Source: Actinomadura sp. J1-007 (GTDB lineage: Bacteria > Actinomycetota > Actinomycetes > Streptosporangiales > Streptosporangiaceae). Taken from it: a DNA stretch of 64,000 bases. Positions 17,680 to 27,454 of the stretch are shown here, one piece after another (within the stretch, counting starts at the first letter, position 1; the number at the start of each line of letters is the position of its first letter). Location of the stretch: NCBI RefSeq assembly GCF_009793335.1, contig NZ_WING01000001.1:1860001-1924000 (forward strand), in the 5' to 3' direction. The notes beneath the pieces were generated by a model. It made no database searches. It was given only the letters and a program-made list of their open reading frames with translations, and had not been told where the DNA came from. The position numbers and the translations under genes were made by a program.

Positions 17680-19143
17680 TCAGGGCGAGACCGCCGCCCC
17701 GGACGGGGCGGGAGCCGCGAGGCGTTCACCGGCCGGGACGCGATCCGAGTCCGGCGGCGGGACGGGTTCGGGTTCGGGCGCGGAGGCGCCCGCGGCGCGG
17801 ACGGAGCGGGTGAGGCGCCGTCCGAGGCCCTGCATCGGCAGCTCGACGTACCGGTGCGAGACGGCCGCCGCGACCAGCACGCAGGCGAGCAGCAGCAGCG
17901 CCCAGGCGGCCCGTTCGACCGGCACCATGTGCCCCGGCTCGCGCGACAGCCGCCAGATCACCTGGACGATCGGCGGATGCAGCAGGTAGACCGAGTAGCT
18001 GATCACCCCGAGCCAGGTCAGCGCGCGCGGGAACCGCCGGTCGCGCAGCGCGAGCCCGGCGAGGAACGTCAGCCACGCCGCGCCGAGCGCGACGACCCAG
18101 CCCCACGACGGCGGGTTCGCGCGTTCCGGGCGCTGGCCGTCCAGCAGGCCGTGCACGCCCGCCGCGAGCGTCACCGCGGACGCCAGCGCGAGCATCGCGA
18201 CGGCGGGGCCGCGCGCCACCCGCCGGTGCTGGACGGCGTAGACGCCGGCGCCCGCGAACATCGTCCCGACGATCGCCAGGCTCTCCATCGCGCCGATCCG
18301 GTTGTTGAGGACGAGCAGCCCGAGCGCGAGGGCGGCGAGCGTGCACGCGCCGCCCCGCCGCAGGCCGGCCCTGCGGCTCATCACCGCGAGCAGGCCCCCG
18401 GCCATCGCCGCGACGCCGACGACCACCGTGTAGCCGGGCCAGTGCCCGCTGACCAGTCCGGTCGGCAGCGCGAACCCGATGGCGGCGGCGCCCGCCGCGA
18501 ACCCGAGCGAGGTCCCGGCGCCCGCGCCGTTCCCCCGCACCCCGGCGACGAACAGCGCCGTGACCAGCAGGTAGAAGACCATCTCGTACGACAGCGTCCA
18601 GAAGACGTTGACGACGTTCGGGACGCCGAGCAGGTCCTGGAGCATCGTCAGGTGCGCGAACGCCGCCCGCGCGGGATGCTCGGCGAGGCCGTCCGGCGGC
18701 GCCCACGCCACCCCGGCGGCCCCGGCCGCGAGGCCGATCGCGCCGGCGAGCGCCCACGGCGGGTAGAGCCGGAACATCCGGCCGATCCAGAACTCGCGGA
18801 CGCTGCGCCGCCGCTCCAGCGACGCCGGGACGATATAGCCGCTGACCAGGAAGAACACGAAGACGCCGTACCGGCCGAAGTCGAACCAGGGACTCGCGGT
18901 GCGGCGGACCTCGGGGAACAGCACGTCCAGCGAGTGCTCGAAGACCACGACGAGCGCGGCGATCCCGCGCAGGGCGTCGAGCCAGTCGAGTCTTCGCCGG
19001 CGTCCGGCGGCGGGAGCCGGCGCGTCGGCGGGGCGGCCGGTCCGGCGGCGGGCGCGGCCGGAGCGGCGATGGCGTGCGTGGCTCGTGGGAGCGGAGAGCT
19101 GGCAGGCATTCCAAGCCACCGTAGGGGCTGAAACTCCGCGCAC
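17680..19143 (-). CDS. Acyltransferase 3 family membrane protein
   Basis: This 487-residue integral membrane protein has about ten to eleven hydrophobic helices and the acyltransferase-3 signature near its start: RRLDWLDALRGIAALVVVFEHS, followed by FFLVSGYIVPASLERR and RMFRLYP. These enzymes O-acylate sugars, lipids or cell-wall polymers using acyl-CoA at the membrane. The N-terminal 45 residues are Arg/Ala/Pro-rich and probably cytoplasmic. The start is uncertain: GTG at 19143 gives the longest frame but an internal GTG at 19119 is also possible. It stands alone between the amidase gap and the folate gene. The acceptor substrate is unknown. Confidence 0.83.
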   Translation of the reverse strand: MRGVSAPTVAWNACQLSAPTSHARHRRSGRARRRTGRPADAPAPAAGRRRRLDWLDALRGIAALVVVFEHSLDVLFPEVRRTASPWFDFGRYGVFVFFLVSGYIVPASLERRRSVREFWIGRMFRLYPPWALAGAIGLAAGAAGVAWAPPDGLAEHPARAAFAHLTMLQDLLGVPNVVNVFWTLSYEMVFYLLVTALFVAGVRGNGAGAGTSLGFAAGAAAIGFALPTGLVSGHWPGYTVVVGVAAMAGGLLAVMSRRAGLRRGGACTLAALALGLLVLNNRIGAMESLAIVGTMFAGAGVYAVQHRRVARGPAVAMLALASAVTLAAGVHGLLDGQRPERANPPSWGWVVALGAAWLTFLAGLALRDRRFPRALTWLGVISYSVYLLHPPIVQVIWRLSREPGHMVPVERAAWALLLLACVLVAAAVSHRYVELPMQGLGRRLTRSVRAAGASAPEPEPVPPPDSDRVPAGERLAAPAPSGAAVSP

Positions 19144-19205
19144 CCTCCAGCGCGGCTGAACACTTCCTGAATGCGGTGTTGCCGGCTTCTGACACGGCGC
19201 GTCCG

Positions 19206-21378
19206 CTACCTCGGGAAATCCGTCCCGAGCAAACCGAGCAGCGGCGCGGACTTGACAACGAGCTCCTCGTACTCCGCGTCCGGGTCGGACAGGGCGACGA
19301 TCGCGCCGCCGACGCCGTAGCGGACCCGGCCCGGCGTGATCACGGCGGTGCGGATGACGATGCTCAGGTCCACGGCCCCGACGGCGAGAAGTAGCCGATC
19401 GCGCCGGAGAACACGCCGCGCGGCGCGCCCTCCAGGCCGTCCAGGATCTCCATGGTGCGCGGTTTCGGCGCCCCGGTCATCGACCCGCCGGGGAACGCGG
19501 CGCGCACGCACTCCACCGGCGGCACGCCCGCGCGCAGCCGCGCCCGGACCGTGCTGACGAGCTGGTGGACGCTCGCGTACGTCTCCACGTCGAACAGCCG
19601 GTGCACCCGCACGGACCCGACCTCGGCGGTGCGGCCGAGGTCGTTGCGGACCAGGTCCACGATCATGAGGTTCTCGGCGCGGTCCTTCTCGCTGGTGAGC
19701 AGGTCCTTGCGCAGGATCTCGTCCTCGGCGCCGGTACGGCCGCGCGGCCGGGTCCCCTTGATCGGGCGGGACTCCACCTCGCCGTCCGCGGTCACGCGGA
19801 CGAACCGTTCGGGGGACGTGCTGAGCACCGAGAGCGGGCCGATCCGCAGCAGCGCGGCGTGCGGGGCGGGGCTGGCCCGGCGCAGCCGCCGGTACGCGTC
19901 CCACGGGTCGAGGTCGGCGCGCGCCTCCAGGGCGTTGCTCAGGCACAGCTCGTAGCTCTCGCCGCGTTCGATCGCGCCGCGGCAGTCGCCGATCAGGCCG
20001 AGGTAGCGGTCGTGCCCGTGCCGCGCCGTGAGGACGGCGCCGCCGGTGTCGATCTCGGGCGGCGGGGCCGGGGCGCGGTGCGCGAGGGGCCGCAGGCGGC
20101 GGGCGGTGCCCTCGATCCAGCCGCGCGCCGCGCCCTCCAGCCCGGGGCGGGACAGCGCGAGGAGGTGGACCGTGCCGGTGAGGTGGTCGAAGACGACGGC
20201 CCGGTCGGCGAAGACCATCGCGGCGTCGGGGTCGGGCGAGCGGTGCGCGGCGGCCCCGCCGCACTCCGCCTTCAGCTCGTACCCGAGGTAGCCGGCCCAG
20301 CCGGGCGTGAAGTCGAACGGCAGGCCGGGCCGGGGCTCGGCCAGGGCCATCGCGCCGAGGTCGTCGCGCAGCCAGTCGAAGAACCCGCTCGCGACCTCCT
20401 CGGTGCGTCCGGTGGCGGCCTCGCGGACGGTGACGACGCCGCGCGCGACGTCGGCGGTGGCGGTCCGCGCGAGCGGCCCGGACGCGTCGCCCATCATCGA
20501 GAACCGGCCGTGCCCGTCGTCGCGGCGGCTGCTGTCGAGCCAGAACGCGTGCTCCGAGCGGCCGAACAGCTCCTCGAACACCACCTCGTCCGACAGCGGC
20601 AGGCGGAGCGGCTCGGCGTGCAGCCGGTATGCGGTCCGCTCGCGGCGGGGGTACGGCACGTCCGCGTCGGCCCCGGCGAGCGCGAGCCCGTGCGAGAGAG
20701 CGGGGGAACGGGCCGTACGGGCGGCGCGGGCCGCGCCGAACCGGCGGGGAGGGCGGACGCGGGCTCGGGCGCGCGGAGCACGGCGCGCCGGCGGGGCGCG
20801 CGGGCGGCGGTGAGGTCGCGGAAGTTGCGGACCAGGCGGTGGCCCTGCTCGGTGCAGATCGACTCGGGGTGGAACTGCACGCCCCAGCGCGGGCGCGTGC
20901 GGTGCCGCAGGGCCATGACGACGCCGTCCGGCGTGCGGGCCGTCACCTCCAGGTCGTCCGGCACGCCCGACACCATCAGCGAGTGGTAGCGGACGGCCCG
21001 CAGCGGCGTCGGGAGCCCGGCGAACAGGTCCGTCCCGTCGTGCTCGACCGGCGACACGCGGCCGTGCCACGGCTCCGGGGCGGGCACGACGTCGGCCCCG
21101 TACGCGAGGGCGAGCCCCTGGTGCCCGAGGCAGACGCCGAGCAGCGGGATCTCGGCGGTCTCCAGGACGGTGCGGCAGATCCCGAAGTCGCGGGCGTCGC
21201 GCGGGGTGCCGGGGCCGGGCGACAGCACCACGTTGTCGAAGGCGTTGAGGTCGCGGGCCGCGAGGCCGCCGGGACGGTCGTTGACGATCACGACGGGCGG
21301 GCGGCCGTTGGCGGCCGCGAGCTGGTGGAAGAGGTTGTAGGTGAACGAGTCGTGGTTGTCGACGAGCAACGTGCGCAT
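19206..21378 (-). CDS. pabAB: Fused aminodeoxychorismate synthase PabA-PabB, two frameshifts
   Basis: The N-terminal part is a class I glutamine amidotransferase with Cys83 in GVCLGHQG and His170/Glu172 in FHPES. The C-terminal part is PabB, with the ADC-synthase-specific PIKGTRPRGRT in place of the anthranilate-synthase PIAGT, then GGSMTGAPKPRTM. Together they make 4-amino-4-deoxychorismate for folate. The frame is lost twice: in the linker (probably the GGGG run at 20746-20749) and near the end at CCCC 19376-19379. One added base at each gives a continuous 724-residue enzyme ending in GLLGTDFPR. Both breaks are probably homopolymer errors. No pabC or other folate gene is adjacent; a role in an aminobenzoate-derived metabolite is possible. 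Confidence 0.88.
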
Positions 21379-21480
21379 GGCCTGCCCCCTCCCACCCGAG
21401 GCGTTCAAGATTACGCGGCCCGCGCGGGCGCCCGGCCGCCCTACCCTCGTGGGGACGTCGGATCGCGGGAGGGCGGACGG

Positions 21481-22269
21481 ATGCGGGTGGGGCCGGTCGA
21501 CGGCGCACGGGGCCGGATCATCGCGGCGGCGGCGGTGGCGGCCCTCGTCCTCGCGCTGCTGGTCGCGGGGACGCTCACCGGCCGCGACGGCGGGACGGGA
21601 CCGGGCCGGACGGGCGCGGCCGGGGCGTCCGGAGCCGCCGCGTCCGGCGACGGCGGGTCGGACGACCCGGACGGGGAGGTCGTGGCGCCGTCCAGGCCGT
21701 CGCCCGGCGCGGGGCCGACGATCGCGGGCCCGACGCCGCCGCCGATCGACGCGACGCTGCGGCAGGGGTCGGACCGGGCCGCGGTCACGATCGTGGAGTT
21801 CGGCGACTACCAGTGCCCGAGCTGCGGGACGTTCGCGCGCCGCACGAAGCCCGAGCTCGTCCGCCGCTACGTGGACGGCGGCGTCGCGCAGTTCATCTGG
21901 CGCGACTTCCCGTGGGCGGGCAAGGAGTCCACCCGTTCGGCGGTCGCGGCGCGGGCGGCGGGGCGGCAGGGCAGGTTCTGGCAGTTCCACGACGCGCTGT
22001 ACGCGCACCAGTTCCCGGAGCGCTCCGGCCGCCTCACCGACGCCTACCTGCGCGGCATCGCCAAGCGGCTGGGCCTGGACCTCGCGCGGTACGACGCCGA
22101 CCGGCGCGATCCGGCGCTGCGCGAGGCGGTCGAGGGCGACTACGGGTTCGGGCAGCGGCTCGGCGTGCCCGGCACCCCGGCGTTCCTGATCAACGGCATC
22201 CCGTTCTTCGGCGACCAGCCGCTCAAGGCGTTCGTGAAGCGGATCGAGCAGGCCCGGCGGGAGCGTTGA
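21481..22269 (+). CDS. DsbA-family thiol-disulfide oxidoreductase, membrane-anchored
   Basis: The 262-residue protein has an N-terminal membrane anchor (about 12-32), a Gly/Pro/Ser-rich tether to about 90, and a thioredoxin-fold DsbA-like domain. The active site is Cys112-Pro-Ser-Cys115, and the cis-proline loop reads VPGTPAF. It should catalyse disulfide exchange outside the membrane. GGGAGG lies just upstream of the ATG. The stop overlaps the TTG start of the next gene, a CcdA-like electron carrier, so the two probably form a redox pair. Confidence 0.9.
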   Translation: MRVGPVDGARGRIIAAAAVAALVLALLVAGTLTGRDGGTGPGRTGAAGASGAAASGDGGSDDPDGEVVAPSRPSPGAGPTIAGPTPPPIDATLRQGSDRAAVTIVEFGDYQCPSCGTFARRTKPELVRRYVDGGVAQFIWRDFPWAGKESTRSAVAARAAGRQGRFWQFHDALYAHQFPERSGRLTDAYLRGIAKRLGLDLARYDADRRDPALREAVEGDYGFGQRLGVPGTPAFLINGIPFFGDQPLKAFVKRIEQARRER

Positions 22270-23063
22270 CCGGCTACCTCGGGGCGTTCCTCGGCGGGCT
22301 GTTCTCGCTGCTGAGCCCGTGCGGGGCGCTGCTGCTCCCGGCGTTCTTCGCGTACGGGCTGGGCGGCCGGGGCGCGCTGCTCGCCCGCACCGGCCTGTTC
22401 TACGCCGGTCTCGCGGCGGTGATGGTGCCGCTCGGGACGGGCGCGGCGGCGGCCGGGCGGCTGGTCTTCGGGCACCAGCAAGCGCTCGGGACCGCCGCCG
22501 GGGCGCTGCTGATCGGGTTCGGGCTGCTCCAGCTCCTCGGCGGCGGGTTCTCACCCGTGCCGAGGCTGGCCGGGCGGGTGCGCGGCGACGGGTGGCCCGC
22601 CGTGGTCGTGCTGGGCGCGCTGTCGGGGCTGACCGGGTTCTGCACCGGGCCGATCCTCGGCGCGGTGCTGACGGTCGCCGCCGCGTCCGGGCAGGAGCTG
22701 CGCGGCGGGCTGCTCCTCGCCGTCTACGCGGCGGGGATGACCGCGCCGCTGTTCGTGCTGGCCGCGCTCTGGGACCGCTACGACCTCGGGCGCCGCCGCT
22801 GGCTGCGCGGCCGGGGCTTCCGCGCCGGGCCGCTGCGCCTGCACACGACGACGCTGGCGTCGGGGGCGGTCTTCGTCGCGCTCGGCGCGCTGTTCCTCGC
22901 GTCCGGCGGGACGACCCTGTCGGCGGTGCCGGCTCCCCCGCCGTCCTGGACGCGCGCGCTGAACGACCTCGCGACCGGCGCGGACGTGCCGGACCTGCTC
23001 GTGATCGCGGTGCTGGCCGCCGTCGTGGCGGCCGTCACGTTCCTGCGGCTGCGCCGGCGCTGA
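22266..23063 (+). CDS. CcdA/DsbD-like transmembrane thiol electron carrier
   Basis: The 265-residue protein has about six membrane helices and the paired CcdA cysteines: one in [11 protein letters not shown] after the first helix and one in [11 protein letters not shown] near residue 125. These relay electrons from cytoplasmic thioredoxin to outer-face thioredoxin-fold proteins. The TTG start overlaps the stop of the DsbA-like gene (TTGA), indicating translational coupling, and the neighbour is the natural partner. Use in cytochrome c maturation is possible but no ccs/res genes are present here. Confidence 0.83.
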   Translation: MTGYLGAFLGGLFSLLSPCGALLLPAFFAYGLGGRGALLARTGLFYAGLAAVMVPLGTGAAAAGRLVFGHQQALGTAAGALLIGFGLLQLLGGGFSPVPRLAGRVRGDGWPAVVVLGALSGLTGFCTGPILGAVLTVAAASGQELRGGLLLAVYAAGMTAPLFVLAALWDRYDLGRRRWLRGRGFRAGPLRLHTTTLASGAVFVALGALFLASGGTTLSAVPAPPPSWTRALNDLATGADVPDLLVIAVLAAVVAAVTFLRLRRR

Positions 23064-23076
23064 CCCCGCCCGACAT

Positions 23077-23106
23077 TTGCTTACTTGCGCGAATGTTTGT
23101 CATTAT
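23077..23106 (+). promoter_or_regulatory. Candidate promoter for tatA
   Basis: TTGCTT at 23077-23082 and CATTAT at 23101-23106 are separated by 18 bases in a locally AT-rich patch, about 50 bases before the tatA start. This resembles a housekeeping sigma promoter of moderate quality. It implies that tatA can be transcribed apart from the upstream redox pair. Confidence 0.4.
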
Positions 23107-23157
23107 GGCGCGACCGGCGCGGCTGCGCGGCGGCGCGACGCGCGGAAGGGGACAACG

Positions 23158-23433
23158 ATGACCGGCGGGCTCTCACCGGCGCACTGGGCGATCGTCATCC
23201 TGGTCGTCCTCCTGCTCTTCGGCTCCAAGAAGCTGCCCGACACGGCCCGTTCGCTCGGCCGCTCGATGCGCATCCTGAAGGCCGAGCTCGACCCGTCCAG
23301 GGACGGCACGCCGCCCGGGAACGCGCCCGAGGCCGCGCCCCGCGCGGTGCCCGAGCACGAGGCCGGCCAGGAACCCGCGACGGGCGGTGACCGCGGGCTC
23401 GGCCACGGCCCGGAGTCGCGGCGCACCGGCTGA
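23158..23433 (+). CDS. tatA: Twin-arginine translocase subunit TatA
   Basis: The 91-residue protein has one N-terminal membrane helix (about 8-23), the FGSKKLPD hinge, and an amphipathic helix ([14 protein letters not shown]), followed by an acidic, Pro-rich tail. This is the TatA/TatE layout. TatA oligomers form the pore that exports folded proteins with RR signals. GGAAGGGG lies upstream of the ATG. No tatB or tatC is adjacent. It is followed by a long perfect hairpin and convergent ABC transporter genes. Confidence 0.9.
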   Translation: MTGGLSPAHWAIVILVVLLLFGSKKLPDTARSLGRSMRILKAELDPSRDGTPPGNAPEAAPRAVPEHEAGQEPATGGDRGLGHGPESRRTG

Positions 23434-23440
23434 GACCGGC

Positions 23441-23492
23441 CCGCCGGGATGACGCCGCCCCGAGGTAGGGCGGGGCGGCGTCATCCCGGCGG
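23441..23492. terminator. Bidirectional terminator with a 22-bp perfect stem
   Basis: Positions 23441-23462 and 23471-23492 are exact reverse complements, leaving an 8-base loop (AGGTAGGG). The element lies eight bases after tatA and 33 bases beyond the stop of the convergent permease gene, so it can stop both transcripts. There is no U-tract, as is common for actinobacterial terminators. Confidence 0.85.
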
Positions 23493-23525
23493 ACCCGGCC
23501 TCCGGCGGGACCGGTCCCCGCGGCG

Positions 23526-24803
23526 TCAGTGGGCCGACAGGGCCTCCGTCGGCGACAGCCGCGACGCGCGGATCGCCGGGTACAGGCCCGCGATCGCGCC
23601 GATGAACAGCGTCGCCGCGATCCCCCCGGCGACCGCCCACGGCGGGACGACCGCCGGCCAGCCCTGCGACAGGGCGTACCCGAACGTGACGACCGTGCCG
23701 ATCAGCGCCCCGCCCGCGCCGCCGAGCGCCGACAGCAGCAGCGACTCGGCGAGGAACTGCGTGCGGATCTGGCCGCGCGTCGCGCCGAGCGAGCGGCGCA
23801 GCCCGATCTCCGGGCGCCGCTCCAGCACCGAGATCACCATCGTGTTGGCGACCCCGACGCCGCCGACCAGCAGCGCGACCGCGCCGAGGCCGAGCAGCAG
23901 CCCGGTGAACGCCTCGCCCGCCGCCTGCTTGGCCGCGAGCGCGTCCGACGGGCGCGACACCTGCACCTCGTTGGGCGACTCGGGGTTGACGGTCGCGCCC
24001 AGCACCGACTGCACGCCCTCCACGCTCGCGTCCGCGGCGCGGGTGTAGACGGTCGTCGGGTGCCCGTCGAACCCGAGCACCGACTCCGCGGCGGGCCAGC
24101 CGACCAGCGCCCCGTTGTCGAGGTCGGGCGCGAGCGCCACCGGGTCCAGGATGCCGATCACGGTGAACCACTGGCCGCCGATCAGCACCTGCGTGTCCGG
24201 GCCCGCCTTCCCGATCCCGAGCCGTTCGGCCGCGTTCGAGCCGAGCACCGCCGCCGGGAACGACCCGGTCGCCGGGTTCAGCCACGTCCCCGTCCGGACG
24301 TGCGCGCCGATCGCGGAGCTCAGGCCCGGACGCGCCGCGTACGCCGACAGGCCGTTGGTCTCGTCCTTGGAGATCTTGTTGTTGCGGTAGACCTTCGCGT
24401 CCTCCACCCGGCCGACGGCCGACACGGTGTGCACCGGCTTGATCCGTCCGACCATCGACTCCGCCTCGACCGGCAGCTTCGCCTCCTCGCCCGTCATCGT
24501 CTGGCCGGGCGAGACCGTGAGCAGGTTGGTGCCGAGCGAGGAGAGCGTGCGGTCCAGGTCGGCGCCCGACGAGGAGGAGATCCCGACGACGGCGACCATC
24601 GCGGCGATGCCGATGGCGATGCCGAGCGCCGACAGGAACGCGCGCAGCGGCCGGGTCCGCAGGCCCACCGCGCCGACCTTGACCACGTCGCCCGGCCACA
24701 TCCGGGCCGGGCGCAGGTCACCCGGCGAGGCCCGCTCCCGCTCGTCCCGCTCCGGCGGCGCGGGCGCGGTGGCGGTGGCGCCCGGGGACGCGTCGCCGGC
24801 CAT
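23526..24803 (-). CDS. ABC transporter permease, MacB/FtsX type
   Basis: This 425-residue permease has an N-terminal membrane helix after a Pro/Ala-rich start, a large extracellular domain (about 75-275), and three C-terminal helices with the FtsX-family run LLVGGVGVANTMVISVLERRPEIG and LRRSLGA. It ends in SRLSPTEALSAH. This is the MacB-like mechanotransmission architecture in which the ATPase is encoded separately. It is the last gene of a four-gene operon with overlapping stop/start codons, preceded by the ATPase. Likely substrates are peptides, lipoproteins or antibiotics; sequence does not tell which. Confidence 0.9.
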   Translation of the reverse strand: MAGDASPGATATAPAPPERDERERASPGDLRPARMWPGDVVKVGAVGLRTRPLRAFLSALGIAIGIAAMVAVVGISSSSGADLDRTLSSLGTNLLTVSPGQTMTGEEAKLPVEAESMVGRIKPVHTVSAVGRVEDAKVYRNNKISKDETNGLSAYAARPGLSSAIGAHVRTGTWLNPATGSFPAAVLGSNAAERLGIGKAGPDTQVLIGGQWFTVIGILDPVALAPDLDNGALVGWPAAESVLGFDGHPTTVYTRAADASVEGVQSVLGATVNPESPNEVQVSRPSDALAAKQAAGEAFTGLLLGLGAVALLVGGVGVANTMVISVLERRPEIGLRRSLGATRGQIRTQFLAESLLLSALGGAGGALIGTVVTFGYALSQGWPAVVPPWAVAGGIAATLFIGAIAGLYPAIRASRLSPTEALSAH

Positions 24804-25474
24804 CAGTCCACCTCCGCCGAGTCATCGGTGACCTTGCCGTCGCGCATCCGGACCTGCCGGGGCAGCGCCGCCGCGATCTCCCGGTCGTGCGTGATGATCA
24901 CGACGGTGGTGCCGGCCGCGTGCAGCTCGCGCAGCAGCGTCATCACCCCGGCGCCCGACGCGGAGTCGAGCGCGCCGGTCGGCTCGTCGGCGAGCAGCAG
25001 CGGCGGCTCGCCCGCGACGGCGCGCGCGATCGCGACCCGCTGCCGCTCGCCGCCCGACAGCTCGTGCGGCTCGTGGTCCATGCGGTGCCCGAGCCCGACC
25101 CGTTCCAGCGCGGCGGCGGCGCGGCGGCGGCGCTCGGCCGGGCGCAGCCCCGAGTACAGCAGCCCGTCCGCCACGTTCTCCAGCGCCTCGACGCCGGACG
25201 CGAGGTGGAACTGCTGGAACACGAACCCGATCCGCGTCGCGCGCAGCGCCGACAGCCGGGCGTCCGACAGCCTGCCGATGTCGAACCCGTCCACGTGCAC
25301 CGTCCCGGTCGTCGGCCGGTCGAGCGTGCCGAGCACGTTCAGCATGGTCGACTTGCCCGAGCCGGACGGGCCGACGATCGCGACGAGCTCGCCCGCGGCG
25401 ATCCGCAGGCTGACCCCGGCGAGCGCGTGGACGCCGCCCGGGTACTCCTTCGTCACGTCCCGCAGAGTGATCAT
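24803..25474 (-). CDS. ABC transporter ATP-binding protein, MacB/LolD type
   Basis: The 223-residue ATPase has Walker A GPSGSGKS (about 35-42), the Q-loop FVFQQFHL, signature [10 protein letters not shown], Walker [13 protein letters not shown], and switch His in IITHD. The length and sequence fit the LolD/MacB class that powers FtsX-like permeases. The start overlaps the stop of the adaptor gene, and its stop overlaps the permease start by one base, so all three should be made in fixed ratio. Confidence 0.93.
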   Translation of the reverse strand: MITLRDVTKEYPGGVHALAGVSLRIAAGELVAIVGPSGSGKSTMLNVLGTLDRPTTGTVHVDGFDIGRLSDARLSALRATRIGFVFQQFHLASGVEALENVADGLLYSGLRPAERRRRAAAALERVGLGHRMDHEPHELSGGERQRVAIARAVAGEPPLLLADEPTGALDSASGAGVMTLLRELHAAGTTVVIITHDREIAAALPRQVRMRDGKVTDDSAEVD

Positions 25475-26727
25475 TTCGGGACCCCGACGAGCGTGCCCTC
25501 GGTGAGCCCGTTCCCCGAGACCTCCACCCGGCCGTCCGCGAACAGCCCGGTCTCGACCGGGACGTACGACGAGGTCCCGCCCTTGACGACCTCCACGCCG
25601 AAGCCGCCCTCCCGCAGCGCCAGCAGCGCGGTGACCGGGACGGTCAGCACGTCCTTGCGGGTCCCGGCGGTGAACGTCACGTCGACCGAGGCGAGGGCGT
25701 AGTCGTCGGCGGTCTTCTGCGCCTTCGCGCCCTTCAGGTCGATGACCACCTCCACCTTCGTGGTCGGGTCCTCGCCCTGCTCGCCCGGCTCGATGACCGT
25801 GGAGACCTTCGACACCCGGCCCTTGACGGTGCTGTTGTCGGGCAGCTCCATGCTGACCTCGGCGCCCTTCTTCGCCAGGCGCTGGTCGGCCGCGTCGAGC
25901 TTCACCGTCACGGCCTTCTCGGTGCCGGTGTAAGTGAGCACCTTGCGGCCGGGCCCGGTCGGGTCGCCCTCGCCCGCCGCGAGGCTCTCCACCCGGACGG
26001 CGCCGGGCGCGAACACCACCTGGCCGAGCGGGACGGTGCCCGTCTCGGCCAGGCCGAGGTCGTCCTGCCACTCCTCGACGGCGTCCGCGGTGTCGGCGGT
26101 GTACTCGTCGTCCACGGTGAAGCCGTCGTAGCCGAGGGCCCGCAGGTTGCGCTCCAGTTGGAGGACGTCGTGGCCCTCCATGCCCGACCGCAGGTCGCGG
26201 TAGGCGGGCCGCGAGCCGTACATGAGGGAGACCGGCTTGCCGTCCACCTCGAACAGCTCCTTGCCGCGGGTGATCCGGTCGCCGCTCTCGGGCAGGTGCG
26301 TGATCGTCCCGGGCAGCCGGTTGGTCGCGGTCGTCGAGGGGCCGAAGCCGAGCTCGCCGTCCTCGGTCTGGCCGTCCTTCAGCGTCTGCCGCGTCACCTC
26401 GGTCGTCTTCGGCGGGAGCGCGGACGCGGACTTCCCGCCGCCCGACCCGCCGCCGACCCCGAGCGCCGCGGCGGTCGCCACGCCCGCCGCCGCGATCGCC
26501 GCGACGGCGAACGCCGCCTTCCGGCCGCGCCGGCCGCGGCGCCGCTTGCCGGACCCGCGGCCCGCCTTGCCGTCCGGCCCGGCGGGCGGCGCGGGCGCGC
26601 GGCCGTTGCCGTCCGGGCCCGGCCCGTCCGCGCCCGGCTCCGTCCCGGGTTCCGTGCCCGGCTCCGTCGGCTTCCGGCCGGGGAGGGGCCGTCCGAGGGC
26701 CTCGGTCCGCGTGGCGTCCCCGGTCAC
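25471..26727 (-). CDS. MacA-like periplasmic adaptor with peptidoglycan-binding domain
   Basis: The 418-residue protein has a Pro/Gly-rich cytoplasmic N-terminus and a membrane anchor (about 70-95). A membrane-fusion-type beta region is interrupted by a peptidoglycan-binding-1-like segment ([16 protein letters not shown]), with a HlyD/MacA-type barrel at the C-terminus. In Gram-positive bacteria such adaptors gate MacB-like exporters at the cell wall. The GTG start at 26727 overlaps the stop of the upstream lipoprotein gene by GTGA, and its own stop overlaps the ATPase start. Confidence 0.87.
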   Translation of the reverse strand: MTGDATRTEALGRPLPGRKPTEPGTEPGTEPGADGPGPDGNGRAPAPPAGPDGKAGRGSGKRRRGRRGRKAAFAVAAIAAAGVATAAALGVGGGSGGGKSASALPPKTTEVTRQTLKDGQTEDGELGFGPSTTATNRLPGTITHLPESGDRITRGKELFEVDGKPVSLMYGSRPAYRDLRSGMEGHDVLQLERNLRALGYDGFTVDDEYTADTADAVEEWQDDLGLAETGTVPLGQVVFAPGAVRVESLAAGEGDPTGPGRKVLTYTGTEKAVTVKLDAADQRLAKKGAEVSMELPDNSTVKGRVSKVSTVIEPGEQGEDPTTKVEVVIDLKGAKAQKTADDYALASVDVTFTAGTRKDVLTVPVTALLALREGGFGVEVVKGGTSSYVPVETGLFADGRVEVSGNGLTEGTLVGVPK

Positions 26728-27254
26728 TGCCCGGGTCCTCCCTTCGAGAAGATCCCCTGGCAGGCCTCCTGCGCCTTCTTCATGTCCGGGTCGTCGGCGG
26801 CCTCGCCGGTGATGCGGATGCCGCGCTGGCCCGGCTCGGGGTCCTTGAAGCCCTCGACGCCGTTCTTGCGCATGCACTCGGCGAACTTGCGGCCGCGCTC
26901 CTCGGCCTTCGGGTCGGAGCCGGGCGCCTGGTTCGCCATCGGGTTGAACTCGCGGCACGCCTCCTGCGCCTTGTCGGCCTTCTCCTTGCCGATGCTCTTG
27001 TCCACCTTGAGCTGGATGCCGCCGCCGGGCTTCGGGTCCTCCATGGGGATGCCGTGCTGGCGCATGCACTGCGCGAACTTCACGCCCATCTCCTCGGGCT
27101 TCAGGCTCGGGGACGCGGCCGCGCCCCCGCCGCCCTTCGCGCCGTTCACCGAGGCCACGTTGCCGTCGTCGCCGTCGTCGCCGCCGCAGCCGGTCAGGGC
27201 GAGGGCCAGCGCCAGAGGCAGCGCGGCCAGCACTCCGCGGGTTCCTAGTCGCAT
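26724..27254 (-). CDS. Lipoprotein with two KFAxCMR repeats
   Basis: This 176-residue protein starts with a lipoprotein signal ending in LTGCG. The mature part contains two copies of a motif: [13 protein letters not shown] near 58 and [14 protein letters not shown] near 125. Each is followed by a KAQEAC segment, giving four cysteines in two matched sets. The duplicated Cys-Met-Arg unit suggests an internal domain repeat, perhaps disulfide-linked or metal-binding. It is the first gene of the MacAB-like operon and divergent from the two-component system, so it may be a surface sensor or substrate receptor. The function is not established. Confidence 0.82.
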   Translation of the reverse strand: MRLGTRGVLAALPLALALALTGCGGDDGDDGNVASVNGAKGGGGAAASPSLKPEEMGVKFAQCMRQHGIPMEDPKPGGGIQLKVDKSIGKEKADKAQEACREFNPMANQAPGSDPKAEERGRKFAECMRKNGVEGFKDPEPGQRGIRITGEAADDPDMKKAQEACQGIFSKGGPGQ

Positions 27255-27326
27255 CGTGTTCGTCTCCAGTCCTCCGGACGGCCGGACGTGTTCCGGCCGC
27301 CGTCGGAGGCGATGCAACCGGGCGGC

Positions 27327-27345
27327 GCGTTTCCCCGGCGTTTCC
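27327..27345. promoter_or_regulatory. Direct repeats with 11-bp spacing (candidate response-regulator site)
   Basis: GCGTTTCC occurs at 27327-27334 and 27338-27345, exactly one helical turn apart, with a weaker copy (GCGTTCCC) at 27365-27372. They lie in the 200-base space between the divergent efflux operon and the response-regulator gene. OmpR/PhoB-type regulators typically bind such direct repeats, so control of both operons is plausible. Confidence 0.45.
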
Positions 27346-27454
27346 ACGCACCCCACCTGCCCCGGCGTTCCCTAACGGAAAGGAAACACCGCACCCGCCA
27401 CCATGTCCCTGAGGCGGCGGGCCGAGGTGCGCCCGCGCGAGGAGATGAGGACAC

